From positions 1 through 8,831 of the forward strand of contig CAYWNA010000394.1 of NCBI GenBank assembly GCA_964459305.1: 8,831 bases of DNA, written 5' to 3'. The notes under the pieces are model-generated. The model searched no databases, was not told the DNA's origin, and saw nothing but the letters and a program-made list of their open reading frames with translations. A program made the position numbers and the translations under genes. The stretch comes from CAYWNA01 sp964459305. GTDB lineage: Bacteria; Planctomycetota; Planctomycetia; Pirellulales; Pirellulaceae. Shown here in pieces: positions 1 through 6,795 of the stretch; the first letter of the stretch is position 1; every line of letters begins with the position of its first letter.

Positions 1-417
1 CTTAGAGACAAGATCGAATCGGTTGGCGGCATCGATACCTGTTACGGCGGCATCGGTATTCACGGCCACGTGGCTTACAACGAACCAGAGCCGAACGTCT
101 GCGATTCCGACCCGCGGATGGTGTACCTGAACGACTTCACTCGCACGATCAACGCCATTCGTGCTGAAATCGGCGGCAATCTTGAGGGGCATCCGCGCAA
201 AGGTATCACGCTCGGCATGCGCCAGATCCTGGGGGCCCGGCGAATTCGGCTCTACTGCCGCAACGGCATTGCGCTGGACTGGGCCAACACCGTTTTGCGG
301 CTGGCCCTATTTGGCCAACCCGGCGACGACTATCCGGTGACCTACATCCGCAACCACAGAGACTACATCGTCGTGACCGACGGGGACACGGCCTCCAAAC
401 CGAAATTCGTCATCTGA
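1..417 (+). CDS. NagB-like glucosamine-6-phosphate deaminase/isomerase family protein, 3' part only
   Basis: The reading frame is open from the first base and stops with TGA, so the window holds the last 138 residues of a longer gene; the N-terminal half, including the equivalent of E. coli NagB Asp72, lies outside. NagB-family enzymes convert glucosamine-6-phosphate to fructose-6-phosphate and ammonia in the cytoplasm. The clearest match is GGIGIHGHVAYNEP (residues 16-29 of the fragment), which corresponds to the family active-site loop G-G-x-G-x-x-G-H-x-A-F-N-E-P and retains the ring-opening His and the Glu. Further on come a segment like TLGMRQILGARRI and a C-terminal DYIVVTDGD stretch, as in the family. 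The residue two before the His, Asp141 in E. coli NagB, is His here. Planctomycetes carry divergent NagB-like proteins beside oxidoreductases, so the true substrate may be another phosphosugar. Family assignment is firm; substrate is inference. Confidence 0.85.
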   Translation, partial: LRDKIESVGGIDTCYGGIGIHGHVAYNEPEPNVCDSDPRMVYLNDFTRTINAIRAEIGGNLEGHPRKGITLGMRQILGARRIRLYCRNGIALDWANTVLRLALFGQPGDDYPVTYIRNHRDYIVVTDGDTASKPKFVI

Positions 418-591
418 TGCTCCAACGTCGCAGAAGACGTTCGACCGGCAAACCATGGCGAATTGCAGAAAGGGCAAGTGCTCAGCCGCGTGGCAAAAGA
501 TGTACGTTCGGCTTCCCAGCCTGACTCCAGTGTCAGGCTGGGAAGCCTAACGTACGCCATACGGCCGAAGTGTTACCAGAAAGGGAAAAAC
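418..591. other. Intergenic spacer with two inverted repeats between nagB-like and oxidoreductase genes
   Basis: This 174-base gap holds no convincing gene. Just after the nagB-like stop there is a short perfect inverted repeat, AACGTC (424-429) and GACGTT (436-441), around a 6-base loop. The larger inverted repeat at 502-555 is listed separately. The 9-mer CAGAAAGGG occurs twice, at 466-474 and at 577-585; the second copy is the ribosome binding site region of the oxidoreductase gene. I see no clear sigma70 promoter on either strand. Confidence 0.6.
502..555. repeat. Long near-perfect inverted repeat (24-base arms, 6-base loop)
   Basis: The left arm at 502-525 and the right arm at 532-555 are reverse complements at 23 of 24 positions. 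The single mismatch is C509 against the base opposite. The loop is TCCAGT (526-531). The inner 15 bases of each arm (GCTTCCCAGCCTGAC and its complement) pair perfectly. No T-run follows on either strand, so it is not a textbook intrinsic terminator, although a hairpin of this strength could still end transcription or protect the upstream mRNA 3' end. Its length and perfection also fit a REP-like or MITE-like dispersed palindrome. No second full copy occurs in this window. Confidence 0.9.
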
Positions 592-1635
592 ATGTCAGAC
601 TCACCGGTTCGTTTTGGACTGATCGGCTACGGAGCGTGGGGACAACACCACGCCGCCTCGATTGCAGGCACGGAAGGCGCACAACTTCTAGCGATTGCCG
701 AGCCGTCTGAGGAATCTCGGAAGGCGGCGCAGGAGGCACATCCCGACGCTGCCGTGGTCGGTGACTACCGTGAATTGGTCCAGCGCGACGACCTGGACGT
801 TGTCGATGTCGTGGTGCCCAATCGGCTGCATCACGAAGTGGCCACGGCCGTGCTTTCCTCCGGCAAGCACCTGCTGCTGGAAAAGCCGATGTGCCTGAGC
901 ATGGGAGAATGCGACGACGTATTGCGGTTGGCCAAAGAGAAGGACCTGCGGATATCGGTCAACCACGAGTTCCGTCTGTCGTCGTTGTGGGGCAAGGTGA
1001 AGGAGTTGGTCGACGACGGCGTGGTGGGCGAACCGCTGTACGTTTTGGTCGAGCTGTCGCGCAACCCGTACCGACTCGGCTCGGACGGCTGGCGGTTCGA
1101 TATCAACCGCGTGGGCGACTGGATCCTGGAAGAGCCGATCCATTTCTTCGATCTGGCACGCTGGTATCTGAGTTCGGTGGGCGAGCCGGAATCGGTCTAT
1201 GCCGCCGCCAATTCGCGCCAGCCCGGCCATCCTGAGTTGCAGGACAACTGCAGCGCGATCATGAAGTTCACCGGCGGGGCGTACGCCGTCGTCTCGCAGA
1301 CGTTGGCTGCCTTCGAACATCACCAGACGGTGAAATTGACCGGCACCAAGGGCGCCATCTGGGCCAGTTGGAGCGGTGCCCTCGACCGTACCGAGCATCC
1401 AACGTTCTTCCTGAAGGCCTTTGACGGCGAGAACCTGGAGGAGATCCCCATCGCGCGAGCCGCCGGTGAGCTGTTCGAGTTGCGAGACCAGATGGCCGCC
1501 ATGGTCGAGGCCATCCGGGCCGGCAAGCCGATCTCTTGCACGGGCGAAGACGGCAAATGGTCGGTGGCCATGTGCTTGGCCACACAACGCTCGGTCGAGG
1601 CGGGCCGGCCTGTGGCCATGAAAGAGATTTGCTGA
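592..1635 (+). CDS. Gfo/Idh/MocA family NAD(P)-dependent oxidoreductase
   Basis: This is a 347-residue cytoplasmic sugar or inositol dehydrogenase-type enzyme. Residues 1-120 form a Rossmann fold: after a beta strand comes G12-Y-G-A-W-G17 (GxGxxG), then the acidic end of the second strand near AEPSEE (36-41). LLLEKPMCLS carries the family EKP signature at 97-99. The C-terminal alpha/beta domain includes the substrate-side helix WILEEPIHFFDLARWYL, with His184 at the usual catalytic His position; EEP replaces the more common small-residue run before it. Length is normal for the family. I chose the ATG at 592 because CAGAAAGGG sits just upstream and the Rossmann strand begins six residues in. 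A TTG at 463 in the same frame would force translation through the large palindrome and add unrelated sequence. Location between NagB-like and UxaA-like sequences suggests sugar or sugar-acid catabolism; the substrate cannot be read from sequence. Confidence 0.93.
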   Translation: MSDSPVRFGLIGYGAWGQHHAASIAGTEGAQLLAIAEPSEESRKAAQEAHPDAAVVGDYRELVQRDDLDVVDVVVPNRLHHEVATAVLSSGKHLLLEKPMCLSMGECDDVLRLAKEKDLRISVNHEFRLSSLWGKVKELVDDGVVGEPLYVLVELSRNPYRLGSDGWRFDINRVGDWILEEPIHFFDLARWYLSSVGEPESVYAAANSRQPGHPELQDNCSAIMKFTGGAYAVVSQTLAAFEHHQTVKLTGTKGAIWASWSGALDRTEHPTFFLKAFDGENLEEIPIARAAGELFELRDQMAAMVEAIRAGKPISCTGEDGKWSVAMCLATQRSVEAGRPVAMKEIC

Positions 1636-1674
1636 GAGAACTCAACACTCACTGACAGAAAGGAAAATACGTCG

Positions 1675-1860
1675 ATGATCCACTACATCGCACATGGAAA
1701 AGGCGACGCGGTTGGTGTCATGACCGTGGACGTCAAGAAAGGTCAGACGTTGCGCGGCTGGAATATGGCAACGGACAAGATGACCCGTCCGCCAGCCGAG
1801 AGAAAGGCCGGCCCCGTGAGCTTGATGCTGTCAGGGGCACGGCTCCTAGCACCGATTTAA
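1675..1860 (+). CDS. Truncated UxaA-type SAF-domain protein (altronate dehydratase small-part remnant)
   Basis: This 61-codon ORF starts at an ATG preceded by CAGAAAGG, the same kind of ribosome binding site as the gene before it, 39 bases after that gene's stop. Residues 1-35, beginning MIHYIAHGKGDAVGV and running through the VKKGQTLRGW segment, resemble the start of the SAF domain of UxaA-family proteins, which form the small subunit or N-terminal part of altronate dehydratase. Intact versions continue with an IPLGHK-like segment and a YG-containing segment; these are absent. The last 26 residues, rich in Arg, Ala and Pro, match nothing I recognise, and neither other plus-strand frame restores the domain, so a simple single frameshift is unlikely. 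The stop overlaps the stop of the convergent minus-strand gene. Probably a 3'-truncated, non-functional remnant; a real short protein is possible. Confidence 0.55.
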   Translation: MIHYIAHGKGDAVGVMTVDVKKGQTLRGWNMATDKMTRPPAERKAGPVSLMLSGARLLAPI

Positions 1861-2882
1861 CGGGCAACCAGTCCATCGCCATGTGAGATCGGGATATTCC
1901 CGAATTCGAAGGGCACATCAATCTCTTGCGCGCCCGTGCGTAGGTGGATTCTCAATTGCGTATCAGCGGGGATTCGATCTTCGAATTCGAAGCTGTGGTA
2001 AGTCTTCCCATTGAACGTGCCATCGCTGCAAAACGTCAGGCTGGCAGGTTCCCGTCCGAGGTCGTCGGTGACGATGATTTTGTCAATCAAATCCTGATTG
2101 CCACTTGCCGCAACAGTTAGTAGTTTTCCACTCTCCGGTGTCAAGTCGAGTTGCAGGCCGACCGACTTGAGCGCCGCATTATTCGTGGGACCACGAATCG
2201 TCGAGACGTTCTTCACGACCACGACTTGCTGCTGGCCACCGGTCCGCAGTTTGAAGCTTCCCGCGGCAGCAACATTCTTGACAGTCGAGCCAGGATTCTG
2301 AAATCTCATCTTGACGTGGACCCGATCCTCGGGATGATCCGCGAAGAATTCGTCTTCGCCACGTTTGATCTTCTGGTATCCATCGGAAATGTCTTCCGAC
2401 GAAAGAAACGTTCTTTCAGGTGCCAGGGCTTTACCGGACGCCTCCGCTTTCGTAACACGGAGGAAGCCGAAAGCCGACGCTTCCGCCGCGGGTTTGCCAC
2501 TCAGGTCGATCACCATCTCTAACGGTGGCGGAACTTGTTTGCCGCCCACGGAGTACGTGCCATCAACGAAGTGAGCCGTGGCCTTCATCTTCAACGCACG
2601 CAGCAAGTCCGACTTGCTCGGCTGATCCGTTGACCGCGACGTTGCGCTTTGCAGCGACGACTCGGACAGAGCTCTCGCACGTTGCTGATCGGCCCTGCTG
2701 AGCTTCGCCAGCGGTACATCGATCACTCCACCATCAGCACGACGCAATCGGACGACGTTCTCCGTCATGGTGACGAACTCTGCTTCGACCCGGTACTTGC
2801 CAGTGATGTCCCTCCAAGTACGGGCATGGGCGGGAGCCACAACCAAGAAAAGGCAGAACAGCGAGGCACAACAGCGGTACAT
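1857..2882 (-). CDS. Secreted SHD1-domain protein of unknown function
   Basis: The product has 341 residues. It starts at an ATG with AAAGGA about 8 bases upstream, followed by a signal peptide (MYRCCASLFCLFLVVAPAHA, likely cleaved after residue 20), so it should be exported. Residues 22-75 form an SHD1 (SLA1 homology 1-like) domain: TWRDITGKY, then two short beta strands, VVRLRRADGGVIDVPLAKLS, and the ADQQRA helix. This domain is very common at the N-termini of planctomycete envelope proteins. The remaining 265 residues look beta-rich and soluble, with strands such as KQQVPPP-like and GGQQQVVVVKNVS segments. I recognise no catalytic motif and no second signal or membrane segment. It follows the HzsA-related gene on the same strand, 168 bases away, and may share its transcript. 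Function is unknown; SHD1 assignment is confident. Confidence 0.85.
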   Translation of the reverse strand: MYRCCASLFCLFLVVAPAHARTWRDITGKYRVEAEFVTMTENVVRLRRADGGVIDVPLAKLSRADQQRARALSESSLQSATSRSTDQPSKSDLLRALKMKATAHFVDGTYSVGGKQVPPPLEMVIDLSGKPAAEASAFGFLRVTKAEASGKALAPERTFLSSEDISDGYQKIKRGEDEFFADHPEDRVHVKMRFQNPGSTVKNVAAAGSFKLRTGGQQQVVVVKNVSTIRGPTNNAALKSVGLQLDLTPESGKLLTVAASGNQDLIDKIIVTDDLGREPASLTFCSDGTFNGKTYHSFEFEDRIPADTQLRIHLRTGAQEIDVPFEFGNIPISHGDGLVAR

Positions 2883-2916
2883 GTTTCGGTCCTTTCAAAT
2901 GCAAGAAAGACAGGAC

Positions 2917-2938
2917 GATGGGCGACCTGACGCCCATC
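2917..2938. repeat. Perfect 8-base stem hairpin between HzsA-related and SHD1 genes
   Basis: GATGGGCG (2917-2924) and CGCCCATC (2931-2938) are perfect reverse complements around a 6-base loop. On the minus strand the stem lies about 110 bases after the HzsA-related stop and about 34 bases before the SHD1 start, and is followed by a moderately T-rich stretch (GTCCTGTCTTTCTTG). It could be a weak terminator or attenuator, or a 5' leader structure of the SHD1 mRNA. The rest of the 168-base gap (2883-3050) shows no gene and no clear promoter. Confidence 0.5.
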
Positions 2939-3050
2939 TGAAACCATGCACGCGCTGTAGAGTTTTCGTTTGATGGTCGCGTTTCTTGTCCTTTTTCCAC
3001 CCAAGGCAGGTTCGATCGTCCATCGTTGTGAATCGGATTGGATCGATTGC

Positions 3051-5675
3051 TCATTCCAGCGTCGGCTTGACGATCTCTCCCCGCAGTTGCGCCTGCTGGC
3101 CCTCTTCTTCGTACACCCCGTAGAACAGCGAACAGGAGTCCAACCATACGGTTAGCCGGTGCAGGGCCTCCGGCGGCAGGTGCACGTCATAGTGGCCTTC
3201 TTGCAGGAGTTGATAGAGCTTCGAGGCCCGGGCGCCAAACTCGCCGGGGAAGGTCCGGTTGAACTTCGGGTCGCTCCACAACTCCGGGTCGTTCCATTTC
3301 TTCACCACATGAGTGGCGTCGGCGTAGCGGTAGAACCCGAACTTCGGCGCCAGGCTCAGGTACGAGGCGTAATATGCGGTCGGCCGCCATCCCGGACGGA
3401 ACTCCACCAGAGTCTTCTCCAGTGACGGCGCGCTGTCAGCCTCCTGTTGGTGGCAGGCGACACAATACTGGTCCAGCACCGGCTGCACCAGCCGCGGATA
3501 GCTGAATGGGTTGGTGCCGTCCACGTCGGCACAGAGTCGCGACGGAGGACGCTGCATGGCCAACACGTTGGCCTGCACCACCGGCGTTTCGTGCCTCGGT
3601 TCATGACAGCCCTGGCAGGTGGCCGTCTCGCCCGGCTCGAACTGCGTGCCCGAGCGCATCGAAGTCACCGCCAGCCCGTCGGCATCCAGGGCCTGGAAGA
3701 ACAGTTCGCGCCGTGCGGGTACGATGAAATGCGCGCTGCCGTCGGGCTCCACCGGCACGGTCCCCAGCACGGCCCGCACCACGTTGACCGAAGCCGTGTT
3801 CGGAACCTGCAGGCCGGTATGGGCGGTGACGATCGAGGGCAGCGGTTGCGGAAAGAGCTGGTAGACCCGCAGCGCCGTGATCTTCGTGCCCGAGGGCCAT
3901 CGCGCCGAGCTCTGGTACACGTTGATCAGCCCGACGGTGGCTTCCGCCGGGCGATCGACTGCCAGGGGTTGGGCGACTTCCGGGATAACCGGCGGCGTCG
4001 GTCGCGCCCTGACCGGCACGGGATGATGGCAACCGATCCCCGGATCGCGGTAGATCAGCTCCTTGTTGCCAAAACTGTCCACCAGGTACAGACCATAAAG
4101 GCCCATGGGGTTCGGGTCGCGCGCCAGGGGCTGCTTGGGATAGCCAGTCCCAGGATCGCCCGGCCCTCCCATGCCGCCGGGATTGAGCGCCGGCACGTGT
4201 ACGGGGTCGAAGGAACACAGGTAGTAGTCCTCGCTGAGAGGCCAGGCCTCACCATACGATTCGCTCCCAGACTGGCTCTCGGGAAAGCCGACCTCCGGTG
4301 TCAGTCGCTTGACGGCCGACATCTGGTTGTCGTCGGGGATCCGCGGGTCGATCACGACGAGTGAGCCGAAGGCTTGGCCGTGATGCGCGGCCGCCGTGGC
4401 CACCAATCGGTGCGACCCTGGAATGCCGCGCACACGCAGCTCCATGTCGGGGCGCGTCGGGCGGGAGGTGTAGTTGCCTTGAATGGCGCGCGGGTCGCGC
4501 CCATCGGGCATCATGATCCAGGGGTGGTGCGCTGCCATGGCGTTGCGGTCTATGTAGTCCCACCGCGTATAGACAATCATCCCGTCGTGCGTGACGCTGG
4601 GGTTCCACTCGTTGGTTTCGTGATAGCTCAGGCAACGGACGTCGCGGCCGTCGCAGGCCATGTCGAACACGGTGTACGTCGGGCAGGCCCGCCCGCAGCG
4701 TAGGTATCCCCCGCGCCGCTCGCTGACAAAGGCGATCCGGCCGTTGGGCATCCAGCAGGGGTCGAAATCGTTGAAGGTGCCGTCGGTCAATTGCACGAAG
4801 TTCTGCCCGTCCAAACCGACCTTGAAGAGGTGGTAACAGCGTCCAACGTCCCAGTGGCCCTTCTGCGAATCGGTATGCGTGACGTGCAGGCGGCTGCCAC
4901 GGCATTCCACGTAGGCGAAGGCCACCGTTTGGCCGTCGTAGGATAGCTCGGGGGAGAGGAATGACCCCCCCTCGGTCTCGTCGCCGGAGAGATTGCCGGA
5001 GAAATCGAGGGTCAGGTTCCAGCTCCGCCGCGGCCCGCCGGTGAGTCTCTGCCCCTTCAACCGGCCGCTGCCAACCACCGAGTCCACCAGGACATCCCGC
5101 AGCTTCGGCCGCGCGCCGAACGCATCGCACAGGACAAATAGGCCCCCGCCGGGGCGTTGTGCGATTCCATAATACTGATCGCACATGTGATTGAAGCAGC
5201 TCCGTTGCCTCTTGATGAAGAGGATGTCGGTGAAGTCCAAAAGCGGATTGGCCAGTGCGATCTGGCGCCGCAGACGGCACGCGTGGTCGAACAGGGACCG
5301 CCGCGCGGCCTCGTTGGTGACGTCGGTACGATCCGCTTCGCCCCAGAGGCCGGCCAGCGCCGTGGCTGCCGCGTGCAGATTTGGGGCGCGCGGCAGGCGC
5401 CGAATGTCGGCCAGCAAGGCCTCGGTGCGCCGCAGCAGCACGTCCAGGGGATCGCGGTCTGAATCGAGGATCAGCGCTTCCCGGCGGAATGCTTCAGCGG
5501 CCACCTGCTCCAGTGCGCGACGGTTCGCCAGGTCGTGCGCCAGCATGGCATACTGGCGGTCTGCTTCGCCGGCCGGATACGCCTTTCCCGGTGGTTCAGG
5601 ACCGAGCCATGCGGAGGAACCGGCCCAACTCAGCGAAGGGAGCAACGCCGCGCCGAGAACGAAGAACAGTTTCAT
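3051..5675 (-). CDS. HzsA-related exported beta-propeller protein with C-terminal c-type haem sites
   Basis: An 874-residue exported protein (numbered from the ATG at 5675). MKLFFVLGAALLPSLSWAG is a clean signal peptide. A GTG at 5684 would add only MCI before it; neither start has a strong ribosome binding site. Residues about 50-145 are helical. From about 150 (DILFIKRQ, then CFNHMCDQYYG and RPGGGLFVL) begins a TolB-like propeller with PD40-type blades, for example FDPCWMPNGRIAFVSERRGG (305-324) and NEWNPSVTHDGMIVYTRWDY. This layout matches the family annotated as related to hydrazine synthase alpha subunit (HzsA). The C-terminal part has two CxxCH haem-attachment sites, CQGCH (687-691) and CVACH (738-742), and ends with a WLD-x6-FYG-x-Y segment common in these proteins. 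HzsA homologues occur widely in planctomycetes that are not anammox bacteria, so hydrazine synthesis should not be assumed: a periplasmic redox or electron-transfer role is the safer reading. Family assignment is confident, function open. Confidence 0.88.
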   Translation of the reverse strand: MKLFFVLGAALLPSLSWAGSSAWLGPEPPGKAYPAGEADRQYAMLAHDLANRRALEQVAAEAFRREALILDSDRDPLDVLLRRTEALLADIRRLPRAPNLHAAATALAGLWGEADRTDVTNEAARRSLFDHACRLRRQIALANPLLDFTDILFIKRQRSCFNHMCDQYYGIAQRPGGGLFVLCDAFGARPKLRDVLVDSVVGSGRLKGQRLTGGPRRSWNLTLDFSGNLSGDETEGGSFLSPELSYDGQTVAFAYVECRGSRLHVTHTDSQKGHWDVGRCYHLFKVGLDGQNFVQLTDGTFNDFDPCWMPNGRIAFVSERRGGYLRCGRACPTYTVFDMACDGRDVRCLSYHETNEWNPSVTHDGMIVYTRWDYIDRNAMAAHHPWIMMPDGRDPRAIQGNYTSRPTRPDMELRVRGIPGSHRLVATAAAHHGQAFGSLVVIDPRIPDDNQMSAVKRLTPEVGFPESQSGSESYGEAWPLSEDYYLCSFDPVHVPALNPGGMGGPGDPGTGYPKQPLARDPNPMGLYGLYLVDSFGNKELIYRDPGIGCHHPVPVRARPTPPVIPEVAQPLAVDRPAEATVGLINVYQSSARWPSGTKITALRVYQLFPQPLPSIVTAHTGLQVPNTASVNVVRAVLGTVPVEPDGSAHFIVPARRELFFQALDADGLAVTSMRSGTQFEPGETATCQGCHEPRHETPVVQANVLAMQRPPSRLCADVDGTNPFSYPRLVQPVLDQYCVACHQQEADSAPSLEKTLVEFRPGWRPTAYYASYLSLAPKFGFYRYADATHVVKKWNDPELWSDPKFNRTFPGEFGARASKLYQLLQEGHYDVHLPPEALHRLTVWLDSCSLFYGVYEEEGQQAQLRGEIVKPTLE

Positions 5676-5837
5676 GATGCACACTCAGTACGCCAGGTGG
5701 ACCGACTTGTTCAAGTAACTCGCTACGTGGCAAGTACTCTCGGTGGACATTTCCCAGATGACTCGCCTGGCTGGCCCAAGCCAGCCCGACCGATACCATT
5801 GTAGTGTCACTTCTCCTCCGAAGCGGGCTATCAGCAG
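5676..5837. other. Intergenic spacer between MBL hydrolase and HzsA-related gene
   Basis: About 160 bases without a gene. It holds a short palindrome ACTTGTTCAAGT (5705-5716), 30 bases upstream of the HzsA-related ATG, which could be an operator-like site. It also holds a weak 6-base stem GGCTGG (5769-5774) and CCAGCC (5781-5786), about 50 bases after the MBL stop, that could be a weak terminator but lacks a T-run. No confident promoter was found. Confidence 0.35.
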
Positions 5838-6614
5838 CTATATCTCCATTTGCTGGCCCTGTCTGAGAAACCCAGCAAATCCGTCCTCATGGGCCTTCTT
5901 CTGCCACGTCTCAAACTCCTCGACAACGTTGTCCTGATAGTGCCACAAGTGCATCTTGGATTTGATTTCGGGACCAAGCGCTATCAACTCACTGTAATGG
6001 GCGTGCACTCCGGTTAGGAACGCGGCTGTTTCGCAATCCTGTATGATGACGTCGGCCTCCCGATACTCATTGTCGAGATACTGAGTTACCAACTGAGTAT
6101 CGCTAGTGTGAAAGACCTTCTTCCCGGTTGGGTCTTGTATAAACAATCCAAATGTCGGGACCACAGCGTATCCGTTATAGACATGGACAGATTGCAGAAT
6201 TCGAATCTCCAGGCTTTGCCAGGTAAACGACTCATGCTCGACAAGCCGATGGACATCGAAGTAATCATCCAGACTGAGGATCATGCCCTGAACGGATGCC
6301 AGCCCACCCTTCAATGACTGCCCCCATAGATCGTCCAGTAGCCACTTGTGGCAGTACAATGGGAGCTTCGGACACGCGGGGTCGAAGTAGGTAGAAAACG
6401 CCAGGAACTCCATGCCACCTATGTGGTCGTTATGCAGATGCGTGATATAGACGGCATCAATGTCATTGTATGACAGGCCGGCATCTCGGAGAGAATGGCG
6501 GATGTCACCACCTGCATCAATCAGGAGCCGCTTGCCACGATCCTCAATGACCATATTGGATTGATAATTGTGCAAGCTGAAAGCCGCTCCTGTCCCTAAG
6601 AATGTCAGGATCAT
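5838..6614 (-). CDS. MBL-fold metallo-hydrolase, RNase Z / phosphodiesterase-like
   Basis: A 258-residue cytoplasmic metallo-beta-lactamase-fold hydrolase. It opens with ILTFLGTGAAFS, typical of the RNase Z/PhnP/phosphodiesterase branch. The metal site is complete by eye: H59-L-H61-N-D63-H64 (HxHxDH) after the strand DAVYIT, H144 (QSVHVYNG), the bridging Asp D172 (FHTSDTQ), and H225 (LWHYQD). A further His-rich segment, GVHAHYSEL (202-210), lies before the last strand. No signal peptide. Start is the ATG at 6614 with a strong GGAGGAG ribosome binding site 8 bases upstream. It is the last gene of a probable operon behind the nucleotide cyclase gene and a small ORF, which makes hydrolysis of a cyclic nucleotide a reasonable hypothesis. 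However, the class II cyclic-nucleotide phosphodiesterase signature HxHLDH is not matched, since Asn replaces Leu. Fold and metal site are confident; substrate is unknown. Confidence 0.88.
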   Translation of the reverse strand: MILTFLGTGAAFSLHNYQSNMVIEDRGKRLLIDAGGDIRHSLRDAGLSYNDIDAVYITHLHNDHIGGMEFLAFSTYFDPACPKLPLYCHKWLLDDLWGQSLKGGLASVQGMILSLDDYFDVHRLVEHESFTWQSLEIRILQSVHVYNGYAVVPTFGLFIQDPTGKKVFHTSDTQLVTQYLDNEYREADVIIQDCETAAFLTGVHAHYSELIALGPEIKSKMHLWHYQDNVVEEFETWQKKAHEDGFAGFLRQGQQMEI

Positions 6615-6648
6615 GCTTGTTTCTCCTCCCCCAGGACACCGGAGATGA

Positions 6649-6779
6649 TCAGAAGTCGTACCATGTGTCGGGTACAGCGATCTTCGGGATTCCGGATTTC
6701 AATGCTTCGAGCTTTTCTGCGATCGTCTCTTGAAATGGCGGTTTGATAGGAATGGACCCACGTGCCGATATTTCACCAT
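6649..6779 (-). pseudogene. Small ORF needing a one-base frame change (about 43 residues if restored)
   Basis: Sixteen bases after the cyclase stop there is AGGAG, then CACC, then an ATG at 6779. That frame encodes MVKYRHVGPFLS... and ends after 26 codons at 6699. The -1 frame from GGG at 6759-6757 is open to a TGA at 6649-6651 and encodes GSIPIKPPFQETIAEK, then a short helix-like stretch and a PKIAVPDTWYDF end. That second frame has no ATG, GTG or TTG before a late TTG and is closed upstream by a TAG, so it has no start of its own. Joined at the G-run the two make a 43-residue protein ending 34 bases before the MBL start. The site is not a canonical slippery heptamer, so a one-base deletion, a sequencing error or decay is more likely than programmed frameshifting. 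I do not recognise the family. Coding status is inferred from the ribosome binding site, spacing and protein-like sequence. Confidence 0.4.
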
Positions 6780-6795
6780 GGTGCTCCTATGCGGA

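Noticed and set aside
463..591. Upstream TTG extension of the Gfo/Idh/MocA gene by 43 codons
   Set aside because: It would translate the palindrome, adds sequence with no family similarity, and the ATG at 592 has a good ribosome binding site and the normal Rossmann start.
688..1587. 299-codon open frame on the minus strand
   Set aside because: It is antisense to the well-supported oxidoreductase, has no recognisable domain, and arises from the GC-rich codon pattern of the true gene.
2034..2043. GTCAGGCTGG matching part of the large palindrome arm
   Set aside because: Only ten bases, inside the SHD1 coding sequence, with no partner arm beside it; chance similarity.
3447..4364. 305-codon open frame on the plus strand inside the HzsA-related gene
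   Set aside because: Composition is Arg/His/Gly/Ala rich and low in motif content, as expected for a shadow of a high-GC gene; the minus-strand protein has clear domains and haem motifs.
4249..5280. 343-codon second minus-strand frame within the HzsA-related gene
   Set aside because: Arg- and Pro-rich shadow frame with no domain; fully overlapped by the supported gene.
6759..6765. Programmed -1 frameshift site
   Set aside because: The local sequence CACGTGGG does not form an X-XXY-YYZ heptamer and I see no strong downstream stem; deletion or sequence error is the simpler reading.
6699..6779. 26-codon ORF after the cyclase taken as a complete small gene
   Set aside because: Its second half is basic and low in protein-like pattern, while the alternative frame looks coding to the end of the gap; a frame-shifted longer ORF explains the sequence better.
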